A stretch of 64,000 bases of DNA from Heracleum sosnowskyi (lineage: Eukaryota; Streptophyta; Magnoliopsida; Apiales; Apiaceae): positions 58,939,133 to 59,003,132 of the forward strand of contig CM061238.1 of assembly GCA_030848705.1 (NCBI GenBank), given 5' to 3'. A program made the position numbers and the translations under genes. The notes under the pieces are model-generated. The model was not told where the DNA came from and ran no database searches. It saw nothing but the letters and a program-made list of their open reading frames with translations. Below are positions 22,377 through 34,443 of the stretch, piece by piece. Each line of letters opens with the position of its first letter. Positions within the stretch are counted from its first letter, which is position 1.

Positions 22377-24687
22377 ATGTCGACAAAGTATGAAAGCATG
22401 AAAATTCCCATCCTGAAGAAAACTGAATATCCAACATGGAAGGTAAAGATGTTGATGTATCTGGAGGCTATGGATCCTGACTATTTGGATAGGATACGTG
22501 ATGGACCATATGTTCCTATGAGAATAGTTCCACAAACAGATACTATACCTGAACACTACGTGGTCAAGGTAAAAAGTGAATGGACTCCTGAAGAGAAAGC
22601 TGACGTTCTCAGAGATGCAAAGATAAAGAATATCCTTCACAACAGCCTTGATGTTGTCATGTCTAACAGGGTGATAGCATGCAAATCTGCAAAAGAAATT
22701 TGGGATACTTTGGAAACTCAATGCCAAGGATCTGCATCTGTCAAGAAAAACAGAAGGGCTGTACTTATTCAAGAGTATGAACAATTCGATGCAAGACCTG
22801 ATGAGAGCCTTACTGATTTATATGATAGATTCCTGACACTCTTGAATAATCTATCATTAGTAGGCAAAGAGTATGTATCTAAAGATTCTAATACCAAGTT
22901 TCTAAGAGCTTTACCAGAAGAATGGGATACACAAACATCAATCATTAGACATCAGTATGATCTAAACACTGTGTCACTTGATGAAGTTTATGGGATGCTG
23001 AGAACCTATGATCTTGAGGTTCAACAAAGAAAGAATAAGAAAAGCAGCAAGGCAAAGTCTATTGCCTTGAATGTTGAGGCTAAATCAAAAGGAAAAGCTG
23101 TGGAGGTCTCTAGGAGAAAATCAAGAATAGTTGAGTCAGATCCTGATGACTCATCATCAGATACTGATGGCAATCCTGATGCCAATACTGATGATGATTC
23201 TTCTGACTCAGACATGGAAGGGATGGTTGTTATGATAGTCAGAGGCTTCAAGAAGATGAAGTTCAGGAAGGCTAGAAGACAGTGCAACTTCCAGAACAAG
23301 ACCTTCAATGCTGACAAAGACAAGTACAACAAAAAGGACAACAAAAGTGGCAAATTTGACAAGTCAAAGGTTAGATGCTACAAATGTAATGGAATGGGGG
23401 CACTTTGCAACTGAGTGCAAGAAGGCTAAAGCACTCATTACTTCAAGCAAGGATTGGATGGACTCTTCCTCAGAATCTGATACTGAGGTGGTCAAATATG
23501 CCCTAATGGCCAATACTGATGATACTGTTATTCTTGATGATAAGGTACTAAATACTGTCTTTGATTTTGATACTGATAATGCTTCTGAGTTAAGACGTTT
23601 TCTAAAGTCATTGCATATTAGCTTTAGAAGTCAAACTGCTGAGAATACTAGGATCTTATCTGAGATGTCTGAACTTAGAAAAAGGAATGAGCATCTTGAA
23701 ACTGAATTCTCTTCTATGCAAAAAGTACAGATATAATGTGATAATGCTAAACACATGTATTTAGAGATGAAACTCAAATGTACTGCTCTTGAAAAAGAAC
23801 TTGAGGAAGCTAAAGAGAAAATCAGAACCTGGACAGATTCTGGAAGGAAATTTCATGAAATAAATACTTCTAAGAATTGGAAAGAGTGTCTAGGTTATAT
23901 GTCAGATGAGGATAAGAAGATGAAAAAGAAAGTTTTTATAGATGAGACAGTAAGTCCAATGACCTATAGACATGTTATAGACAAAACCAAATCAAAGATT
24001 AAGCCTGCTAAATTTGTATTTGGTAATGATCCCAATTCTATCTTTGAAAAGGGATCTACTTCTGAAAACTCAGTTCCTTATGTGAAGTCTAAACCTGTCA
24101 AGAAAACTGAAAAGAAAAATGTAGGTTCATTGTCTGAGAAACAACTTAGGGAAAAAGTTAGTAGTATAACTGGTAAACAAAATCTACCAACTGTCAAGAG
24201 AAACAGGAATGGTAAAGTTGGGATTAATAAAGAGAATAACTATAGGTTTATCCCAAATGCACCTAGAAAATGTTGTTTTAACTGTGGAAACTCTAATCAT
24301 CTTGCTATTGATTGCAGGAAGAGTAAAAAGAAAGTTACTGAAATTCCTAAGTCTGATGTTAGGAGTAGATCAGTATTTTATAAACCACAGAAGTCTTGTT
24401 TTTATTGTGGTAGTAAATGGCATTCTATTTATACTTGTGAAGAATATCATAGTTTGTACTATAATTTTTATGATCCTTTACCTAGGTTTAATAATAGTGC
24501 AAATTCTGGTAGCTTTAAGAATGTCAATGTGAAACATGCTTTTGTTAATACTGATACTGACAAAGCAAATCCTGATGGAGTTAATTCTGTCAGGACTACT
24601 AAAATCAGAAAGTCTTTTGCTGCTAAAATTAATAAAATGCATGGAAAAGGAACCCAACAAGTGTGGGTTCCTAAACATTCTAACTAG
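22377..24687 (+). pseudogene. B1 gag (Sirevirus Gag, unspliced form, frameshifted)
   Basis: Gag starts at ATG 22377 (MSTKYESMK) and forms the virus-like-particle shell. Capsid blocks WKVKMLMYLEAM, SAKEIWDTLETQ and LRALPEEWDTQ are those of copia Gag. They are followed by a Lys-rich stretch, an acidic SDPDDSSSDTDGNPD stretch and a first zinc knuckle (CYKCNGMG...). An extra G in the G-run 23396-23400 breaks the frame inside this knuckle. In the next frame follow a coiled coil, a stop TAA (23734-23736) and two more knuckles (CCFNCGNSNHLAIDC, CFYCGSKWHSIYTC). The end is QVWVPKHSN with stop TAG at 24685. The last 380 codons lie inside a GT..AG interval and would be lost on splicing. Confidence 0.92.
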
Positions 24688-24709
24688 TGTTTTGACATTC
24701 TGATTGCAG
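23545..24709 (+). other. B1 candidate intron at the gag-pol junction (1165 bp)
   Basis: Donor AAG|GTACTA after 23544 and acceptor TTGCAG|GG after 24709, both in phase 0 relative to gag and pol respectively. A CTAAC branch-site-like word lies about 25 bases before the acceptor, in a U-rich context. The length is 3n+1 and pol is in another frame than gag; removal joins DDK to GKKKNMLVMDSG in frame. Unit B2 lacks exactly this interval (junction 58658/58659). SirA has a donor and acceptor at the same places. Confidence 0.85.
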
Positions 24710-26647
24710 GGTAAAAAGAAAAATATGTTAGTCATGGATAGTGGATGTTCTGTGCACATGACTGGAAACAAAGCCTTGTTATCAGAATATGAGGAAAAAT
24801 CTGGCCCAACTGTGTCTTATGGAGATGGCAACATTGGACAAACTTTGGGATATGGCAATATAATCATTGGAAATGTCATCATTGAGAAAGTAACTCTAGT
24901 GAAGGGACTAAAACACAACTTGTTGAGTATTAGTCAAATCACTTACAGAGGTTATCATGTCCACTTCTATTCCACTCATTGTGAAGTAGTCAGCAAAGAA
25001 TCAGGAAAGACAGTATTGACTGGCTACAGGCATGGTAACATTTATGAAGCCAAAATTCAATCAAATACTGATGGCTCTCCGACTTGTCTCATCCGTAAAG
25101 CATCAGTAGATGAAAGTTGAAATTGGCATAAGAAGCTTTCTCATCTCAACTTCAGCAACATTAATGAGTTGGTTAAGAAAGATTTGGTTAGAGGATTGCC
25201 TAAAGTTTTGTATACTCCTGATGGACTCTGTGATGCCTGTCAAAAAGCTAAACAGAGAAGGACATCATTTAAGAGTAAATCTGAATCCTCTATTGAAAAA
25301 CCATATCACATGCTACATCTTGATCTATTTGGACCAGTCAACATAATGTACATCAGTAAGAAAAGGTACACTCTTGTAATTGTTGATGAATACTCTAGAT
25401 TCACCTGAGTGTATTTCCTGCACAGAAAAGATGAGACTCCAGAAATACTGTTGGATCATTTGAGAATGATTGAGACAGGCACAAAGTACAAAGTCAAGAT
25501 TCTGAGAAGTGATAATGGTACTGAATTCAAGAATTCAAAGATGGAAGAGTTCTGCAAATACAAAGGAATAATTCAACAATTCTCTGCTCCTGGCACACCC
25601 CAACAAAATGGAGTAGTAGAAAGGAAAAATAGAACTCTTATTGAAGCTGGCAGAACTATGTTGGAAGAAGCTAAATTGCCTACATATTTCTGGGCAGAAG
25701 TAGTCAATACAGCATGCTATACTCAGAATCTCACATTGATAAACCGACATGGTGTAACTCCATATCAAATGCTCAAGGAGAAGAGACCAAGTTTGAAGCA
25801 TCTGCATGTGTTTGGCTGTAAATGTTTTGTTCTCAGAACTCATCCTGAACAGCTAGGAAAGTTTGAAACTAAGGCTGATGAAGGAATTTTTATTGGATAT
25901 CCAGCCTCAAGAGCTTTCAGAGTTTTTAACTTGAGAACAAGGACTGTCATGGAGTCAATACACATATCTTTTGATGATAAGAAGACAATTGGATGAATGA
26001 AGACTCACATGATAGATTGGTTTTTGAAAATGAAGCTACCAAGGAACCTGAAGAACATGAATCAGATCCTGACAATTCATCAGATACTGATGGGTCACCA
26101 AATCCTGATGACTCGCCAAATCCAGATGATACTCCAAATCCTGATGAAGCACCAAATACTGATGGTGCTAATTCTGATGATGAAAATAATAGTGATACAT
26201 CTAGTAGTGCTAATGTTGAGGGGGAGCAACAACAATCTACTACAAATTCAGAGTCAACTCAATCATCAGGACAAAATTCTTCAGATACTGATTCAAGTGA
26301 CAATCCTGATAACCCATCAGGAGGAAATATCAATAATTCAGGGGGAGCTTCTACTGAAGCAAATTCTTCTAACCAAGATAACACCAATCCAGGGGGAGCA
26401 TCTACATCAAGGAATGACTTACCACCAACAAGGAAATGGACTGCAAGCCATACTCCTGATTTGATAATTGGAGATCCTGATGCAGGTGTTCAGACAAGAA
26501 GTGCAACTCAGAATGAATGTCTATATAATAACTTTATGTCTAAGGAAGAACCAAAGAAAGTTGAAGATGCACTTAAAGATGCTGATTGGGTTACTGCAAT
26601 GCAAGAAGAATTCAATGAATTTGAAAGGAATGAAGTCTGGAAACTGG
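24710..26647 (+). pseudogene. B1 pol, first part (protease, integrase, linker, RT start)
   Basis: Ty1/copia Pol in order. The protease has VMDSGCSVHMTG. The integrase zinc-binding region has the HLN and CDACQ signatures. The integrase core has LHLDLFGPV, RSDNGTEFKN and GVVERKNR, so all three DD35E residues are present. A Ser/Asn/Pro/Asp-rich linker full of the ATCCTGATG motif follows, then the start of RT. There is no ATG at the beginning; the frame opens only five bases before the acceptor. Damage: TGG-to-TGA stops near 25118 and 25406 and a frameshift near 25995. At 26647 the A1 element interrupts the codons for VWKLV; the rest resumes at 52767. Confidence 0.93.
26643..26647 (+). repeat. 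Target site duplication of A1 (left copy)
   Basis: ACTGG here and at 52767-52771 flank the SirA element A1. Joining across them restores the pol reading seen in B2. Confidence 0.95.
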
Positions 26648-27668
26648 TGTTAATCCCAAATGACCAAACAGAATTGTAGAATGGGGGTTGAATACAATTC
26701 TAGATATTTTAAACTTGAAATAACTTTCGAAAATAAAACTGAACTTATAAAATAAAAACACAAGCACTTAAATAATTTCAGTTGGATTGTTTGATGATCC
26801 AACTGAAGTGTTTTTATTGCGGAAATAATCTGTGATACAAAATGTACACAGCTGCTCAGTTACAAGAATGTAGAGAAGTATGCTCTCAAAGATAGCTAAT
26901 ACAATCTGTTTGTTTTTCTTCTCTTACTTGTTTTAACTGCTACACTTGGTTATAAAGATTCCCAAGTTTACAATGCTATTTTTGGCTACTCTAAAGTACA
27001 CTAAAGGTAACCGCCAGTAGCTTGATTTTCATCCCTTTTGTCCAATGGTCCTTGGAGATCTTTGCTTTTGTCCTTTTGCTTATTATGATCACTCCCAAGA
27101 ACCTAATTGGAAATTGGAATGCTTCCTTATTTCCAGTGACCATTTTGATGGCTTCCAATGCAAAGTACACTTCCATATCTCCCTTTTGATCTGTCAGATA
27201 ACTGTCACTATCACTTTGTCAGCTATTCAGAAAAGTAATAATGATCCGTTGATAGTAGAGAGATGTGTTTCGTTGATAGCTTTATTCTTTGTTCCGTTGA
27301 TGGTATAACCCTCGTTTCGTTGATAGAGTAGTCTTCATTCCGTTGATAGAGCAATCTTCATTCCGTTGACATGTCTTCACTTAGGCAAAATTACAAAGCA
27401 TAATATATTTACAATTCACCAACCTATTTTGCCTATCTAGTACTTAGTCAACATGACTTAGAAAACCTATCTAATACCTACAACAAAATGCATATCAAAC
27501 TATGAAGTATTGTACAATGCAGTTGCTGCATCACTCATTCCGTTGATGAGCTTCCTGTCAACGAAACGCTGCAAAGCATGCCATTCCGTTGACAGTTACA
27601 AAATGACTTAATACAAAATCTACTAAGTTTTTTTTATAATTATCATCAAGAACAACATATTCCTAACA
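26648..27668 (-). mobile_element. A1: SirA element on the minus strand, 3' LTR
   Basis: Minus-strand LTR with termini TGTTAGGAAT..GGGATTAACA, seen in reverse as TGTTAATCCC..ATTCCTAACA. It pairs with 51747-52766. By eye about 14 substitutions and one short indel separate the two, roughly 1.4 percent. It contains about ten copies of the SirA motif, the TTCAGTTGGAT hairpin and a TATA-like site. The polypurine tract follows at 27669-27682. Confidence 0.95.
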
Positions 27669-27682
27669 ATCTCCCCCAATTT
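27669..27682 (-). other. A1 polypurine tract
   Basis: Reads AAATTGGGGGAGAT on the minus strand, just before the LTR start. Confidence 0.88.
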
Positions 27683-27861
27683 ATGACTGATAGAATAACA
27701 ACCATAAATCAAGAGCCTTGATGATAACAAAAACACTCAGTCAAATTACACATGATAAAAATAGAAATTGCATTAAGCTTCATTGAATTTAATTGAAATA
27801 TAAAGTAGGAAATCTTACAAAACAAGTGCACGGAGTTTCTCCTCTAGTCTGAGCAGATTTT

Positions 27862-30800
27862 TCATCTTTGCCTCTGTGGTCTTGTTTTCTTCCCTTTTCT
27901 TGCATTGTTCTCCTCAATCTGAGCTTGAAGTCTTCTGTAGAAACTCTTCTCTTCTTCATCTTGATTCCCCAACCTGGATTGCATTAATCTGAGAGTTTCA
28001 TTGGATGCCTTTTCCAGTTGGTCTTCTATTATGAAGAATCTTCTACAGTTGTCCTTGTCTCTGAATTCCATCATCCAAAAAGGTTGGAGATGAATTTTCT
28101 TTCCTGTTTGAGGGACCTTCAATACTCTGGGAAGTGCACCAGGCTTGTTCCAGCTAGCTTTGATTTGGCAAATTTTGGAGACAACTTCAGACTTGGCCGT
28201 TTTGGTAAAACCAAAATCTTTCTTTAGACATTTAAACACAGATAGCAGTGTCAGATAGTCTTCTCCCAGAATCCTGTGTAGAGGCCAAACCTGTTCTCTC
28301 CCACCCTTGTAGACAAACACCAATCTCTCTGGTAGTTTGTAAGAAGCTTCTATTCCTCTCACTTCAACCAGGTCATCAAGATTGATATGTAGGTCAGACT
28401 CCTCCCTGATATCAGCAATGTAGATGAAGTCTTCTGGGTTGGTAGGGGGTTTCTCAGCTTGTGGTCTCCTTACAAGAATTGGCTTAGCCTTGGCAGCCCT
28501 CTGCTTAGATTTCTTCTTTGGATCCATTTCAAAGAGGAATTTTGGAAAGTTGGCCTCATCAAACTCAATTGGCTCTCCCTTTGGCTCAATTGGCTGTTCA
28601 TGGAAATTGACAGGATGTTTAGGATCACATGCTAACTTTACCTCAGAAACTGGATCAGGAATTTTTGGAGGTGCAATAGGTACATAAGAGTCTGTTGCAA
28701 TACTCTGAGAGTCATCATTCTCAAAGGCTATGTTTCTCCTAGCTCTTGCCTTTGGTTGCCTTATGCTCTTCTTTGTACTCCTTTCCTCTCTGGCTTTTTC
28801 TTCTAGCTGTCTTTCTTCTTCATCAAGAGACTGAGCAACTGCAAGTGCTTGCATTGTTCCTCTTTCTGACTCTTCAGCCTTAGCTTCAGCAAAGTTTGGG
28901 TGACCAGTCCAAACACAGATTTCTTGTCCATTCCTATAGACAATTGCCCTTTGCTTCCTTATCTCAGAATCATTGCTTTCCTTGCATTTTGTGATAAGTA
29001 GTCCAAGAAGCTTGAGCTCATCTGGATAAGGTGCAGGATAGAAAATCCTTGCTATGTTTTTGCCCTTTGGTTTAGCAGGGGACTTGGGAGATAAGGTAGC
29101 TTGTTCCACATCCCTAATGCATGAAGTTTGTCCTTTTTCCTTCCTTGGACCTTGAGTGACTCCATGTAGAAGGGGCTTTACCTCATAGAAAGACTTGGTA
29201 TGTGGCTCCCATTCCGTTGATACTAAAACCATGGCATTCGTTGATGGTGTTGTAGAAGTAGCTTGATCCGTTGATGGATTTGAATTCTTTGCAGTTTCAG
29301 CTATCTTCTTGACTCTTGCCTCTATGCTGGACCAGTGGTCTTTTATTTGTTCAGCAAGTTGTAGCCTCATAGATGCTTGCTTAATCAAGTCAATACCATC
29401 CAGTTTATCATTTCCTGACTCCCCCATAGCTAGTGGCTCCTTTGGCAGGGAAATGGCTGGGACCATAACCTTTGTGATTTGAATGTCTAGCTCCTTAGAT
29501 TTCTCCCCCTTTTTGTTATCATCAAAAGGAATGACTGGGAGTCCCTGAGCTGCCACTAGCTGGGCTAAAAGTTGGGTTTGCTTCTCCTGTTCCCTTTGCA
29601 TTTGAGATAAAGTAGCTTCCACCTTGTCCACTCTAGAAGATAGAGTCTTCAAGGAGGTAGCCACCTCAGGTTCCTTAGAGAAAAACCTGTTCATCTTGGA
29701 CACAGTGAGAAGAGGGAGCTTTTCATCAAGCCTCCTATCAGAAGAATCCTTCAGGTTCCCAATAGAATCCTTGATTTCCCTTGCTTCATTCCTAGTCTGC
29801 AGCATCTGTAGCCTTTGAATTTCCAGAGAATCCATGATGGCTTTGTAGAATTTCTTGTCAGTGACACTTGCAGACTCATGAGCCAGATAGGCCTCATTAT
29901 ACTGCCTAGTAATTGCAGTATCCAAGTTGATTCTTCCATGCATATCTTGAGAAAGCCAGTTTGGTGTAGGGGGCATCACAGAAGTCCCAGTCTGTGAAGT
30001 GATAGCCACCTGTACATTGTCACCAAAACTGTCATCATCATCAGAAAAATCAAACTCACCACTTGTTGCAGCTCCTGGAGACAGATTGGTGATTGCATCC
30101 TTTGCTCTTTGCATAGATGCAGTTGTATGGATTAGGTTGAAAGACCTTTCTTCCTCCACATTGCCCTGCTGAGCCATAACTTGATAGGCTGGCACAGGAT
30201 GAGTAAAGGTCTCAGGATCTAGGGAAATACTATCAAGAGTTTGTTGATAATGCTCTTGGAAATTAAGTTCCCTTTCTCCCTCATGAACCTCCATTAACTC
30301 ACTTGCAATGGCTGCTTCTTCCCTTATAGCTCCTGTAATCCCTTCTCTCTCTCCTCTATTTTCTTGCATCATGGGCTCCCCATGGCTCACACCTCTCACA
30401 CCCTCACCTTCACCTACTAAGGTGGAACCCTCAGCCTCTCCTTTTGCCTGACTGGAAGAAATAGTCAGCCTCTCACTCTCAGCCTCTCCTTTTGCATGGC
30501 TGCAAGCCAGCCTCTCAGTTTCACTCCCTCTCATTTCTAGAAGTGTTTCAACTACCACTAGATCATCTGCACTAGTTGTAGAAACAACTTGATTTTCAAT
30601 AAGAGGTGCAGAATGAACTATCAACGGAATGGTAGTTTGAACTGTCAACGGTATGGATACCGTTGATGGAGAAACACTTGTCAACGAAAGAGACTGTTTC
30701 ATTGATGAATTCAAGAAAGCACTTTGAGAAAGTGAGATTACAGTAGAATCTATGGTGATTGATTTTAGAGATTGTTCCACAGATCCTCTTGTAATTTCAG

Positions 30801-30900
30801 AAAAGGATGATTGGTTGCCCAATAAATCACTTAACAAGTGATGGTCACCAATTTCAGAGTGGGGCTTCTCCAAGAAAAGAGTTGGAGAATCAGGGATAGA
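27862..30900 (-). pseudogene. A1 downstream (env-like) ORF, C-terminal two thirds
   Basis: A 1003-codon open frame without stops, cut at its start by the A2 insertion; its N-terminal part lies at 43926-45355. Order: Ser/Thr-rich stretch with motif-coded residues, Glu-rich region, acidic patch (FDFSDDDDSFGDN), a long coiled coil (about residues 340-450, SSRVDKVEATLSQMQ type heptads), then Lys/Arg-rich clusters including MDPKKKSKQR. It ends in an ordered domain (DLHINLDDLVEVRG, WPLHRILGEDYLTLL). No membrane-spanning segment or signal peptide is evident. In Sireviruses an ORF here is called env-like by position; a nuclear or structural role fits the visible features better. Confidence 0.85.
30896..30900 (+). 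repeat. Target site duplication of A2 (left copy)
   Basis: ATAGA here and at 43921-43925 flank the A2 element; the flanking DNA on both sides belongs to the A1 downstream ORF. Confidence 0.93.
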
Positions 30901-31605
30901 TGTTAGGAATATGTTGATCTTGATGATAATTATAAAAACACTTAGTAGATTTTGTATTAAGTCATTTTGTAACTGTCAACGGAATGGCATGCTTTGCAGT
31001 GTTTCGTTGACAGGAAGCTCATCAACGGAATGAGTGTTGTAGCAATTGCACTGTACAATACTTCACAGTTTGATATGCATTTGATGTATGTACTAGATAG
31101 GCTTTCTAAGTCATGTTGACTAAGTACTAGATAGGCAAAATAGGTTGGTTAATTGTAAGTATATCATGCCTTGTAATTTTGCCTAAGTGAAGACATGTCA
31201 ATGGTATGAAGTTTACTCTATCAACGGAACAAGGATACACCATCAACGGAATGAAGTTTACTCATCAACGAAATGGAGAATAAAGCTATCAACGAAACAC
31301 ATCTCCCTGCTATCAACGAATCATTATTGTTTTTCTGAATAGTTGACAAAGTGATAGTGACAGTTTACTGAACAGATCTAATGGTGGTGTGGAAGTGTAC
31401 TTTGCATTGGAAACCATTAAAATGGACATGGGGAATAAGGAAACATCCCAGTTTCCAATTGGGCTCTTGGGAGTGATCATAATAAGCATGAAGACAAAAG
31501 CAGGGATCTCCAAGGACCACTGGACAAAGGGATGAAAAGCAAACTATTGGCGGTTACCTCTAGTGTACTTGAGTGTAGCCAAAAATAGCTTTGTAAACTT
31601 GGGAA

Positions 31606-31612
31606 TATATAA
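31606..31612 (+). promoter_or_regulatory. TATA box in SirA LTR
   Basis: TATATAA about 310 bases before the LTR end, conserved in the other full SirA LTRs (43611 in the 3' copy; TATATAAA at 15596 in A3). Probable promoter of the genomic RNA. Confidence 0.65.
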
Positions 31613-31756
31613 CCAAGTGTAGCAGTTAAAATAAGTGTAAGAGAAGAAAAACAAATAGTTTGTATTAGCTATCTTTGAGAGCATTCTTCTCTACAACCTT
31701 GTAACTGAGCAGCTGTGTACTTTTGGTATCACAGATTATTTCCGAAATAAAAACAC

Positions 31757-31787
31757 TTCAGTTGGATCATCAAACAATCCAACTGAA
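31757..31787 (+). repeat. LTR hairpin, SirA
   Basis: TTCAGTTGGAT (31757-31767) and ATCCAACTGAA (31777-31787) are perfect inverted repeats with a 9-base loop. The stem is kept in A1, A3 and A4, while the loop changes in A4 (near 56810-56835). This suggests that the folded RNA or the palindrome matters. Confidence 0.8.
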
Positions 31788-31917
31788 TTATTTATATCTT
31801 GTGTTTTTACTTATTCAGTTCAGTTTTATTTATAAGTGTCTTAAGTTTAAGAAAATATCAAGAATTGTATTCAACCCCCCCTTCTACAATTCTGTTAGGT
31901 CATTTGGGATTAACAAT

Positions 31918-31931
31918 TGGTATCAGAGCGA
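31918..31931 (+). other. A2 primer binding site
   Basis: TGGTATCAGAGCGA two bases after the 5' LTR, complementary to initiator Met tRNA. Confidence 0.93.
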
Positions 31932-31979
31932 GCTTCTAACATACAAGAAGTTTAAAGATCAAGACCAAAAACAGAAACC

Positions 31980-34423
31980 TTGGTGAAGAAGGATGCAGGT
32001 GTGAAGATACCAGTTCTTGATAAGGACAATTACATCTCATGTCTATGGATGAGAGATATGTAGACTGCATTGAGAAAGGTCCACACGTTCCCATGAAGTT
32101 TGCATCTATAGTTGGACTGCCAGATGATGCTCCTGATGTGGAAATTCCAAAACTTGTCTCAGAATGGACTATTGAAGATGTTGCAGAAGTCCATAAAGAT
32201 AAAAGAACCATGAACATTCTGTTTAATGGTTTGGAGCAAGAGATGTTTGACAATGTCATAAACTGTACAACCTCCAAAGAAGTATGGGACACTGTCAGAA
32301 CACTATGTGAAGGAACTGAGCAAGTAAGGGAGAACAAAATGCAACTCCTTATACAACAATATGAGCACTTTCACTTTAAAGCTGGTGAAACCCTAAATGA
32401 CACGTTTAGTAGGTTTCAAAAGCTTTTGAATGGATTAAAGTTGTATGGGAGGATCTATCAAACCAAGGATTCAAACCTTAAATTTCTTAGAGCTCTTCCA
32501 AAAGAATGGAAGCCTATGACTGTTTCTCTAAGAAACACTCAGGAGTACAAAGATTACACTCTTGAAAGGCTGTATGGAACATTAAAGACATATGAGTTGG
32601 AAATGGAGCAAGATGAAGAAATTGAGAAGGTACAGAAGAAGGGTGGATCTATTGCATTGATTGCATCTGTGAACCAACTGGAAGATGACACTGAAGAAGC
32701 TGCAAAGGTCACAACTAGTCGAGCTAGTTGTAGAAGTGATGTTAGCAAAGGTAAAGGTAAGATGACAGAAGAAGAAGAACCAGAACCAGCCAACTTGGAT
32801 GACTTAGATGAGATTGATGAACACATTGCTTTTCTGTCAAGAAAATTCTCTAAGTTCAAGTTCAAGAGAAACTCAGAAGCAAGGCCACCAAGGAGAGACT
32901 TTCAACCTAACAAAAGTAACTGGATTGAAAAGTCTAAATCTAAATGTTTCAATTGTGGAATGCTTGGTCACTTTGCTGGAGACTGCAGAAAGCCCAAGAT
33001 TGAGAAGAGCAACAGGAAATTTGAGCCTGTTGATTATAAAAAGAAATACTTTGAACTTCTCAAGCAAAAAGAAAAGGCTTTCATGTCTCAGGAGTATGAT
33101 TGGGCTGGTAATGGTGAATATTCTGATGATGATGTTGAATATGTCAACCTGGCTCTTATGGCTAACAATCATGAGCAGGAAGCAAGCTCCTCAAGCAACC
33201 AGGTAACAATTACTAATCTTTCTGAGCTTTCTAAAGAGGAATGCGATAGTGCAGTAAATGAAATGTCTACTGTATTATATAATTTGCGTGTTACTCTTAA
33301 ATCACTTACCAAAGAGAATTCAAGAATAAAAGAGACTAATTTGCTCTTAAGTGATAGGAATGCAATGTTAGAAGCACAGCTCATTGAATTTGAGAAAATG
33401 AGATGTGTTAGTAGGGATGCTAAGAAGGAACTTGAGAACGTGTTACAAAGGGAAGAAATTCTTAAGACACAACTAGAAATAGAACAAAATGTGATTGCTA
33501 AATGGAAAGATGCCAGGAATGTTGCTACCAACATCATTAATGTTCAAGGTATGGAATCTTTCTGTGAACAATCATGGAAAAAGAACAAAGAGAAACTAGG
33601 GTATGTTTGTGAAACCTTAGAATCAGAAACATAGTCAACAAACAACAATGATCATTTGTTGAAGGTTGATATGTCAACGGAATGCAATGTTTCGTTGACA
33701 GATGAACCATCAACCGATCAGGGTGTTTCGTTGACAGAGAAAAGAAAAGATGAACTCACTAGACTTAATAATAAGTATGGTCCTGTCACCAAGAACTTTG
33801 TTCAAGGTGAGTCTAGTAAATCAAAGAAAGTTGAGAAGCCTGTTGAGAGAGCTAATGTAGGTCACTTGTCCAACAAGCAATTGAAAGATAAGTTAGAGAA
33901 TGTTCAAGTTGAGGCTAAGGGAAATAAAAAGAATAACAGGAATGGCAAAGTAGGAATTAACAAACACAACAATTACACACCTGATAAATATGCTCCTAGA
34001 AAGACATGTGTTAATTGTGGAAGTGTTAGTCATTTATCCACTAACTGCAAATCTGTTAAGAAGACTGTTAAAGTGAAAATTCCCAAGCCTGCAATGAATA
34101 GTTCTATGCCTACAATGCCTGTTATGCCTAACATGTTTGCTCCATATGCACAATTTCAAAATCCATATGCCAGCATGCCATTTGTGTATAATCCATACAT
34201 GAATATGTTTAATGTGCCACAAATGCCATGGAATATGAATAACATGTTTGTTCCTCCAATTATGCATGCTGTGAATGAAAATGTGAGCAAACCTCAGAAA
34301 TCAACACCAAGGATAAAGATTGATTTAAATCAATCTGAGCCCAAGGTGAAAAATGATATAAAAGGAAAAGCAAAGGCTAACAAAACAGGACCCAAGGAAA
34401 CTTGGGTACCAAAATCGACTTGA
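31980..34423 (+). pseudogene. A2 gag (Sirevirus Gag, start codon lost)
   Basis: Gag of the young SirA copy. Compared with A1, the start ATG is TTG (31980-31982). A 28-base deletion near 32032 removes the FHWKVKM part of the capsid and shifts the frame; both junction ends carry TTAC. From 32039 a long frame holds SKEVWDT, RALPKEWKP, LERLYGTLKTYELEM and the zinc knuckle CFNCGMLGHFAGDC. An acidic stretch and SSSSNQ with a donor CAG|GTAACA (33202/33203) follow, then a coiled coil. A stop TAG lies at 33632-33634. In the same frame come the motif-rich spacer, a second knuckle (CVNCGSVSHLSTNC), a Met/Pro-rich stretch and the end TWVPKST with TGA at 34421. Confidence 0.92.
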
Positions 34424-34443
34424 TTTGGTTTTATTGTGTGCAG
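33203..34443 (+). other. A2 candidate intron at the gag-pol junction (1241 bp)
   Basis: Donor CAG|GTAACA and acceptor GTGTGCAG|GG with a U-rich tract between the gag stop and the acceptor. Gag is in frame 2 and pol in frame 1. Removal of 1241 bases (3n+2) joins SSSSNQ to GDKRNLWYLDSGCS without a stop. The gag stop lies 20 bases inside the intron end, as in B1 (22 bases). The homologous intron in A1 is 49192-50433. Confidence 0.8.

Larger units (their letters stand above)
30901..31915 (+). mobile_element. A2: SirA element on the plus strand, 5' LTR (1015 bp)
   Basis: Termini TGTTAGGAATATG..GGGATTAACA. It matches the 3' LTR 42906-43920 with about three differences by eye (0.3 percent), so A2 is younger than A1, in agreement with the nesting. 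About nine SirA motif copies lie between 30976 and 31325. A TATA-like TATATAA lies at 31606-31612, an AATAAA-like site near 31746, and an 11-bp hairpin at 31757-31787. Confidence 0.96.

Noticed and set aside
24478..24771. Minus-strand ORFs overlapping gag and pol (also 32554-32865, 44076-44747, 50464-50763)
   Set aside because: Shadow frames opposite genuine retroelement coding DNA; rich in Ser, Leu and Phe as expected for antisense of Glu/Lys-rich proteins.
30976..31330. CRISPR-like repeat array in the LTR
   Set aside because: Repeats are about 11 bases, in both orientations and irregularly spaced, inside a plant retrotransposon LTR.
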